Source: Oasisia sp. SBJ-2009
Lineage: Eukaryota; Annelida; Polychaeta; Sabellida; Siboglinidae
Direction: 5' to 3'
Length of the DNA: 64,000 nt
Assembly (NCBI GenBank): GCA_964017155.1
Contig: OZ024858.1
Span: 30,153,187 to 30,217,186 of the forward strand
The translations under genes were made by a program, and so were the position numbers. Below the pieces are notes generated by a model that had not been told where the DNA came from, ran no database searches, and was given only the letters and a program-made list of their open reading frames with translations. Shown here one piece after another: positions 55,916 to 64,000 of this stretch. How positions within the stretch are numbered: position 1 is the first letter of the stretch; each line of letters opens with the position of its first letter.

Positions 55916-58900
55916 GCTATTTAGCGAGCTGCTCGGGAAATAGCAGCCCGACGTCGCCTTATTTGTCGAGCTGCTCGGGAAATAAGGGACCGACCTCGCC
56001 TTATTTCTCGAGCAGATCTGGATATGCGTATTCGTGCACTTAGGAGTATTGTTATGGCATGTAAGTTGACAGACTAACTGTTTGTAGTAAATGTAACGCT
56101 GCTGGAAAGTTTCCTGTCTATATTTATCCGTTCTGATGAGAAATAGGTCCCTATCGATGTAACGTCATTGAGTTAATGAACCCTCCCTGTGTTGGCTTGT
56201 TGTTGTGCTGCTGATGGGCCGCTGATGGCGAGGTCGCGTGAAAGCCGCAGTGTATGTCTGGGAGTTGTATCACAAATAAAGAACTTCATAAAGCGTTCTC
56301 ATGTACAGTTATTGAACAGACGAAACAAAGAACGTGTGACAATCGACAGTTTTTATTTGTCGAGCTGCTCGAGATATAACGACAGATTCGTTAGGTATTT
56401 GTCGAGCTGCTCGAGAAATAGCGGCGACTCGTCTCGTTATTTGTCGAGCAGATTTTTTGATGAATCTGTGAGCTCTTACAAAGGATTTTTGTGCACATGC
56501 TAATTGTTAGTAGTAAATGCGATGCTGTTGGGTCGTTTCCTGCTTGTATGTATCTGTTTTCATGAGAAACAACGAGTTTTCTTAGCCATCGATCTGCTCG
56601 AGAAATAGCGGCGACTCGACTCGCTATTTGTCGAGCTGCTCGAGAAATAGCGGCGACTCGTCTCGTTATTTGTCGAGCAGATTTTTTGATGAATCTGTGG
56701 GCTCTTACAAAGGATTTTCTTGCACATACTAATTGTTAGTAGTAAATGCGATGCTGTTGGGTCGTTTCCTGCTTGTATGAATCCGTTTTCATGAGAAACA
56801 ACGAGTTTTCTTAGCCATCGATCTGCTCGAGAAATAGCGGCGACTCGACTCGCTATTTGTCGAGCTGCTCGAGAAATAGCGGCGACTCGTCTCGTTATTT
56901 GTCGAGCAGATTTTTTGATGAATCTGTGGGCTCTTACAAAGGATTTTCTTGCACATACTAATTGTTAGTAGTAAATGCGATGCTGTTGGGTCGTTTCCTG
57001 CTTGTATGAATCCGTTTTCATGAGAAACAACGAGTTTTCTTAGCCATCGATCTGCTCGAGAAATAGCGGCGACTCGACTCGCTATTTGTCGAGCTGCTCG
57101 AGAAATAGCGGCGACTCGTCTCGTTATTTGTCGAGCAGATTTTTTGATGAATCTGTGAGCTCTTACAAAGGATTTTCTTGCACATACTAATTGTTAGTAG
57201 TAAATGCGATGCTGTTGGGTCGTTTCCTGCTTGTATGAATCCGTTTTCATGAGAAACAACGAGTTTTCTTAGCCATCGATCTGCTCGAGAAATAGCGGCG
57301 ACTCGACTCGCTATTTGTCGAGCTGCTCGAGAAATAGCGGCGACTCGTCTCCTTATTTGTCGAGCAGATTTTTGGATGAATCTGTGAGCTCTTACAAAGG
57401 ATGTTCTTGCACATACTAATTGTTAGTAGTAAATGCGATGCTGTTGGGTCGTTTCCTGCTTGTATGAATCCGTTTTCATGAGAAACAACGAGTTTTCTTA
57501 GCCATCGATCTGCTCGAGAAATAGCGGCGACTCGACTCGCTATTTGTCGAGCTGCTCGAGAAATAGCGGCGGCTCGTCTCGTTATTTGTCGAGCAGATTT
57601 TTTGATGAATCTGTGGGCTCTTACAAAGGATTTTCTTGCACATACTAATTGTTAGTAGTAAATGCGATGCTGTTGGGTCGTTTCCTGCTTGTATGAATCC
57701 GTTTTCATGAGAAACAACGAGTTTTCTTAGCCATCGATCTGCTCGAGAAATAGCGGCGACTCGACTCGCTATTTGTCGAGCTGCTCGAGAAATAGCGGCG
57801 ACTCGTCTCGTTATTTGTCGAGCAGATTTTTTGATGAATCTGTGAGCTCTTACAAAGGATTTTCTTGCACATACTAATTGTTAGTAGTAAATGCGATGCT
57901 GTTGGGTCGTTTCCTGCTTGTATGTATCCGTTTTCATGAGAAACAACGAGTTTTCTTAGCCATCGATCTGCTCGAGAAATAGCGGCGACTCGACTCGCTA
58001 TTTGTCGAGCTGCTCGAGAAATAGCGGCGACTCGTCTCGTTATTTGTCGAGCAGATTTTTTGATGAATCTGTGAGCTCTTACAAAGGATTTTCTTGCACA
58101 TACTAATTGTTAGTAGTAAATGCGATGCTGTTGGGTCGTTTCCTGCTTGCATGAATCCGTTTTCATGAGAAACAACGAGTTTTCTTAGCCATCGATCTGC
58201 TCGAGAAATAGCGGCGACTCGACTCGCTATTTGTCGAGCTGCTCGAGAAATAGCGGCGACTCGTCTCCTTATTTGTCGAGCAGATTTTTTGATGAATCTG
58301 TGAGCTATTACAAAGGATTTTCTTGCACATACTAATTGTTAGTAGTAAATGCGATGCTGTTGGGTCGTTTCCTGCTTGTATGAATCCGTTTTCATGAGAA
58401 ACAACGAGTTTTCTTAGCCATCGATCTGCTCGAGAAATAGCGGCGACTCGACTCGCTATTTGTCGAGCTGCTCGAGAAATAGCGGCGACTCGTCTCGTTA
58501 TTTGTCGAGCAGATTTTTTGATGAATCTGTGAGCTCTTACAAAGGATTTTCTTGCACATACTAATTGTTAGTAGTAAATGCGATGCTGTTGGGTCGTTTC
58601 CTGCTTGTATGTATCCGTTTTCATGAGAAACAACGAGTTTTCTTAGCCATCGATCTGCTCGAGAAATAGCGGCGACTCGACTCGCTATTTGTCGAGCTGC
58701 TCGAGAAATAGCGGCGACTCGTCTCGTTATTTGTCGAGCAGATTTTTTGATGAATCTGTGAGCTCTTACAAAGGATTTTCTTGCACATACTAATTGTTAG
58801 TAGTAAATGCGATGCTGTTGGGTCGTTTCCTGCTTGCATGAATCCGTTTTCATGAGAAACAACGAGTTTTCTTAGCCATCGATCTGCTCGAGAAATAGCG

Positions 58901-59800
58901 GCGACTCGACTCGCTATTTGTCGAGCTGCTCGAGAAATAGCGGCGACTCGTCTCCTTATTTGTCGAGCAGATTTTTTGATGAATCTGTGAGCTCTTACAA
59001 AGGATGTTCTTGCACATACTAATTGTTAGTAGTAAATGCGATGCTGTTGGGTCGTTTCCTGCTTGTATGAATCCGTTTTCATGAGAAACAACGAGTTTTC
59101 TTAGCCATCGATCTGCTCGAGAAATAGCGGCGACTCGACTCGCTATTTGTCGAGCTGCTCGAGAAATAGCGGCGACTCGTCTCCTTATTTGTCGAGCAGA
59201 TTTTGTGATGAATCTGTGAGCTATTACAAAGGATTTTCTTGCACATACTAATTGTTAGTAGTAAATGCGATGCTGTTGGGTCGTTTCCTGCTTGTATGAA
59301 TCCGTTTTCATGAGAAACAACGAGTTTTCTTAGCCATCGATCTGCTCGAGAAATAGCGGCGACTCGACTCGCTATTTGTCGAGCTGCTCGAGAAATAGCG
59401 GCGACTCGTCTCGTTATTTGTCGAGCAGATTTTTTGATGTATCTGTGAGCTCTTACAAAGGATTTTCTTGCACATACTAATTGTTAGTAGTAAATGCGAT
59501 GCTGTTGGGTCGTTTCCTGCTTGTATGAATCCGTTTTCATGAGAAACAACGAGTTTTCTTAGCCATCGATCTGCTCGAGAAATAGCGGCGACACGACTCG
59601 CTATTTGTCGAGCTGCTCGAGAAATAGCGGCGGCTCGTCTCGTTATTTGTCGAGCAGATTTTTTGATGAATCTGTGGGCTCTTACAAAGGATTTTCTTGC
59701 ACATACTAATTGTTAGTAGTAAATGCGATGCTGTTGGGTCGTTTCCGTTTTCATGAGAAATAACGATTTTTCTTAGGCATCGTTCTGCTGGACAAATAAT
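55916..59800. repeat. Satellite array, 229-bp unit, about 16 units
   Basis: Fourteen units start at 56591 and every 229 bp afterwards (56820, 57049, ... 59568) without a single indel until the last, which lacks about 15 bp. More diverged units lie at 55916-56160 and 56340-56590, separated by about 180 bp of other sequence. Each unit contains two tandem copies of a CTGCTCGAGAAATAGCGGCG to CTATTTGTCGAG hairpin, enclosed by ATCTGCTCGA and TCGAGCAGAT, so about 100 of 229 bp is inverted repeat. A three-unit (687-bp) higher-order repeat is visible. Confidence 0.95.
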
Positions 59801-59814
59801 AACGCCAACTCCCC

Positions 59815-60345
59815 AGATAGCAAGCCTACGTTGGCCCAATGTTGGCCCAACTATGGTACCGTTGGCATAATGTTGGCGTTGGGTGAACAACGTTGGGCCA
59901 ACATTGGGCCAACTATGTACCGCCAACATAAATTTCAAATAAACTAAGTTTGATATTATTAATGTTGGTACAGCGGTGGTTCAATTAATGACACAATCCA
60001 CATAATTATACAGTTACATTTTCAGTTATATAAATGTGGGCTAACGTTGGGCCAACGTTGGGCCAATGTTGGCATTTTACATTGGGCCAACGTTGGCAAC
60101 ATACGTTGGGCCAACGTCATTTTGCTCGTTGGACCAACGTTGGCAAATTATAATCCAACATTCAGCCAACATTGGTTTTGTGTTGGGCCAACGGTGGCCC
60201 AATGTTGGGCCAACGTAAGCTTCTTATGTGCAGTATGTGTTTTTGTTTGTTGGGCCAACGTTGTGTTGGGCCAACGTAAGCTTAATATGTGTATGTGGTT
60301 TTTATGTTCAGCCAGCGTTAACTGGCTTAACGAACATATTTTTTG
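59815..60345. repeat. CCAACGTTGGGCCAACGTTGG-rich region
   Basis: Dozens of overlapping TTGGGCCAACGTTGG and GCCCAATGTTGGC words, mostly palindromic. The interval 59935-60040 (GGTACAGCGGTGGTTCAATTA) is repeated in diverged form at 60958-61050. Probably the sub-terminal repeats of a non-autonomous transposon. Confidence 0.75.
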
Positions 60346-60464
60346 GTCTTGTGTTTAGAAGCTACACGTTTCTTATATAGCACACTGGTCTTGGTTTTTA
60401 ATAATGGTTTATTAATATGGAACTGCTCATAACATATGATACCGTCACATCACTACACTTAAAT

Positions 60465-60547
60465 ACACCCACACACAAGCACACACTCATGCACACACAT
60501 CTACATACACACCACCACAGCTACACGTACACAACAGCATAGCACAC

Positions 60548-60637
<90 letters not shown>

Positions 60638-60945
60638 ACATATAAACACCACACACCACATATACACATGCACACACAAGTCCACTTATGCACAAACATG
60701 TATGCATACAGTCATACACACACTCATACACGTACACATACATATGCACACACATATATGGGTGTGCATACATATACACACACAGATGCACACTCAGGTA
60801 TACACACACACTTACACACATATACAACCAACATACACATACCACGTACATGCATAAACACACCACATAAACACACGCACGCACGCACGCACGCACGCAC
60901 GCACACACGCACGCACGCACGCACGCACGCACACACACACTGTAG
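60465..60945. repeat. CA/CG compound microsatellite
   Basis: Pure (AC)n at 60551-60632, CA-rich sequence, then (ACGC)n at 60875-60935. Confidence 0.95.
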
Positions 60946-61336
60946 ACACAAATTAATTGAGTTTAATATTCTAACGATGGTACGGTGATGGTTCAATTAT
61001 TGACCTGATACACATAATTATGCAATTCCATTTTTTACACAAATATCAACCAACGTTGGACTGACATTGGGCAAACAACCCTAAATCAACGTAGTGCCAA
61101 TATTAGGCCAACGTTGGGGCAATATGTTGACCAAATTCTGTTTTTTTACCCAAGAAAATTCATATAAAGCATGATGCAGTAAACATATATAGTTAGTTAA
61201 AGTACAATTACTATGACATATGTCAATTAGATTAACATGCATTTATTAGGTCAATCAAAGTAAAATATTGCTTTTTAACAAATATACACTGGCAAATAAT
61301 GACAATTATTCATACACTATAATTGTGTCACATATG
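60946..61336. repeat. Diverged CCAACGTTGG element copy
   Basis: Similar to 59935-60040 at its start and with scattered CCAACGTTGG words at 61050-61110. Confidence 0.55.
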
Positions 61337-62476
61337 CAGGGTTCGAATTTAGCGGGGGCCCAGGGGCCCGCTGGCCCCCACATTTACTGTCGGGCCCCCA
61401 GATGTTGAACTCTGTGAGCCCGACTGGCCCCCAGGTCACAGAATTGTAAAATTGATAAATAATGGCCTGACAACTTCCTATCCCAGAGGCCAAGGCAAAG
61501 AAAATGTCATTATTCACTTTACCAGTAAATGATGCTGGCTGCTGCCTGGGGTGGGGGTGGAAGGGGGGCAGAAGGTTGCTGCCCTTGGTCAGGGTTAACA
61601 TTTATTGACAAGGGGTTGCTGAGTTGGACAAACCTGTTGACTAGGCCAGGGAAAAAGAATTAATAGCCTAGGATTGTGTTACTAGAAATAGACAGGTCTT
61701 AGACATAATCTACTATGAAGTTCTACGATGTAACTAAACTGTCATTTTCCATAATGCTGTGGCAATAGATATATAGGTACATAGGCATCAATCAGGGCTT
61801 TATGCAGGATAAAAAAATTGCCAGGCATACATGTTTTGGTGGACACATGGATGTTAACTGTTAAGCTAGTTTGCGAACTTTCAGATGTGCCTGATGACCT
61901 GAAATGGGCTACAAACACACCTATGACACCATTTACACTCACTTTCAAGGCATAACTAACAATATCTATGGTTTTGGAAACCTTTTTATTGCTCCTTCAT
62001 TTTTTTACCCGTCCACCCATATAACTGCCTGTCCATATTCGTTTTTACCCGTTCTAATGACGGGTAGACGGGTCTCTACATAAAGCTATGGCATCAATGC
62101 TTGGTTTAAACAGTTTATGGCCATTAAGCTGTTGTGGGTGGGTGGGGGAGCAGGAAGAGGCGACCTCGTGTTGCCATCTACAAACCCAGGCAGCCCAAAG
62201 AGGAAGATCTACAGGTTTCAAGCAGCTCCGATTCAGAGGAAAATTAACAATCCTCCATTGATCTCTTGAAATTATCATTAGCATTTACTAATTAAGCTGC
62301 TACATAGGCTACAGCCATTATGGTTGTGGCATGTGTTGAATAAACTTATAGTTACAATGCGACTTAAACGTGCATTTGTTGCATGGCCCCCACTTTTTGT
62401 GTCGGGCCCCTAGATTTTGAATGAAAAGTGGGGGCCCTGCTGGCCCCCACTCATTTTAGGCTAAATTCTAACCCTG
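61337..62476. mobile_element. hAT-like non-autonomous DNA transposon, 1140 bp
   Basis: Ends are CAGGGTTCGAATTTAGC and, at the right, GCTAAATTCTAACCCTG, followed inward by GGGGGCC and TGGCCCCCA-type repeats. It is flanked by CATATG on both sides (61331-61336, 62477-62482). The related uninterrupted sequence at 63099-63116 has one CATATG, confirming insertion and a 6-bp target duplication. No transposase frame. Superfamily is inferred from the CAGGG ends; hAT elements usually make 8-bp duplications. Confidence 0.85.
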
Positions 62477-63588
62477 CATATGTAATATAGTTTTGAGGAT
62501 TGGACATTAATTTTTTTATCCATTTATAACTATATACAGACCCAAGTTGGTCAACCACCCTAAACCAACATTGTGCCAAATTTACCAAAAAGGAATCAAG
62601 TATACATTTACAGTTAACCATTAATAACCTCACACATGTATCTACTCAAAGAAATAGCCCTCTCTTTTTAAAGAGTAATTGTACATTCTCTGACATGTGG
62701 TTGCAATTATTATGTACACTGTCACTGTCTCACAGAGATAAGGTATTTTCGAGGAAATGAAATAGAGTATTTTTTTCTAATTTAACATATTGTATTGAAA
62801 TATCTGACAGATGTCGAAACATGGCGAACAATAGACAGAGAACATATGGTGCTTACATCCACTTACATTACATACTGGCATATATAATATTAACATACAT
62901 ATATATACACACACACATATATGTATATATACAGTGTATATATATATATTATAAATATATATATTTATATATTTATTTACACTATAATTATAACTGCTGA
63001 TCACCAATATTGTGCTCAATATTTAGAAATATGTAACTTGAAATCTGGAGTATCTGCTTAAATAATAGTGAACTTCTAATAGAACTACATTATCACTGTG
63101 TCACATATGTAATATAGTTTTGAGGAATGGACATTAATTTTGTTATCCATTTATAACTATACAGACCTAAGTTGGTCAACCGCCCGAAACCAACATTGTG
63201 CCAAATTTACCAAAAAGGAATCAAGTATACGTTTACCATTAACTATTAATAACCTCACACATGTATCTGCTCAAAGAAATAGCCCTCTCTTTTTAAAGAA
63301 TAATTATGCACATACATTCTCTGACATGTGGTTGCAATTATTATGTACACTATCACTGTCTCACAGGGATAAGGTAGTTTTGAGGAAATGAAATAAAATA
63401 GAGTATTTTTCTAATTTTACATATTGTATATCTGACAGATGTCAAAACATGGCAAACAATAAACAGAGAAGATACGGTGCTTACATCGACTCTATTATAA
63501 ATTATGACTGCTGATCACCAATATTGTGCTCAATATTTCGAAATATGTAACTTGAAATCTGGAGTATAGTAAACTTCTAATAGAACCA
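62477..63588. repeat. Local tandem duplication of about 0.5-0.6 kb
   Basis: 62477-63083 and 63100-63588 match over nearly their whole length (TAATATAGTTTTGAGGA, CAAGTTGGTCAACC or TAAGTTGGTCAACC, GGAATCAAGTATAC). The first copy holds an extra (AT)-rich microsatellite at about 62880-62985. Confidence 0.88.
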
Positions 63589-64000
63589 AAATCCAGTTAT
63601 GTTACCCAGTGACTAATGCAAATTATTACTGCATGACTTTCCCCTCTGACACTTAGTTGGTGGCACTACCTAAGTTGGTTAGAGTTACTTCCTTATTTAT
63701 TTATTTCCCCCTACTCTGTGCCTAGTTTCAACATCTTGGATTGCACAGGCTGGTTTGATGTGCTTAAAAGCTCCCCTGCTGACATCAAATGAGTGTTGTG
63801 GCTCTGTCCAAGTGGGTTGTCCCAGGAGGACATTTTTACCCCTGGAGTTGAGCAATTAGTGGGATAATTACCCCTAACAAATTGGGCAGTACACAGTGTA
63901 TATTATTTCAGTTTTCTGCTTGGCGGCTGCTGGCTATACAAGTGTATAGGGTTTGAATTTTCAGACCTCATATCAAGCTGTGTCTTAGATAGGGAAGACA
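63589..64000. other. Non-coding right edge
   Basis: No coding frame or repeat recognised. Confidence 0.4.

Noticed and set aside
55916..59800. Hammerhead-ribozyme satellite (retrozyme)
   Set aside because: I looked for the CTGATGA plus GAAA core arranged around a helix in each monomer and did not find it.
57934..59938. Repeated 72-codon and 133-codon minus-strand frames in the satellite
   Set aside because: Identical frames arise from the 3-monomer repeat; no start context, no family match.
60047..60358. Trp/Gly/Asn-rich 103-codon frame
   Set aside because: Product of the CCAACGTTGG repeats.

Overview
This 64-kb window is eukaryotic, from an invertebrate animal genome. It has short exons with GT-AG introns, metazoan-specific protein families, many microsatellites and minisatellites, and LINE, SINE and MITE remnants. 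My best guess is a cephalochordate (amphioxus/lancelet). The reasons are the gene families, a gene pair that I recall as neighbours in vertebrates, and a run of minisatellites sitting on exon-intron junctions, which I recall being described as 'mirages' at an amphioxus Adh locus. Species identity is inference, not proof.

Three protein-coding genes can be reconstructed exon by exon with consistent splice phases. (1) On the minus strand, 9856 to 1006 and running off the left edge, is an acyl-CoA synthetase of the medium-chain (ACSM) family: nine exons, the first 378 codons. (2) On the plus strand, 11534 to 17274, is a complete seven-exon gene for a UPF0193 protein (C22orf23/EVG1 family, 275 aa), head-to-head with ACSM. 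A LINE fragment and a MITE sit in its introns. (3) On the minus strand, about 48510 to 20039, is a complete MICAL-like gene (MICALL): a probable non-coding first exon with a TATA box, then 12 coding exons giving about 1265 aa. The order is an N-terminal CH domain, half of a LIM zinc finger, a very long disordered exon with tryptophan-centred repeats, and a C-terminal bMERB Rab-binding domain. Genes 2 and 3 are tail-to-tail, as I recall MICALL1 and C22orf23 being in human 22q13.1, so this looks like conserved microsynteny.

The most striking feature is that at least ten minisatellites start at, or span, exon-intron junctions of ACSM and MICALL. In five of them (units of about 41, 42, 35, 24 and 39 bp) every repeat carries an AG|GT or GG|GT copy of the adjoining splice site. 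The largest is exactly 158 x 24 bp on the donor of MICALL exon 5. It keeps a GAG|GTAGGG donor in each unit and stays in the coding frame, which gives a long spurious open frame.

From about 48.5 kb to the right edge I see no coding gene. This part holds microsatellites, foldback elements, a second copy of an 0.86-kb MITE with TTAA target sites, a 229-bp satellite array (55.9-59.8 kb) with internal hairpins and a trimeric higher-order pattern, a CCAACGTTGG-rich region, and a hAT-like element inserted in one copy of a local duplication whose other copy preserves the empty site.
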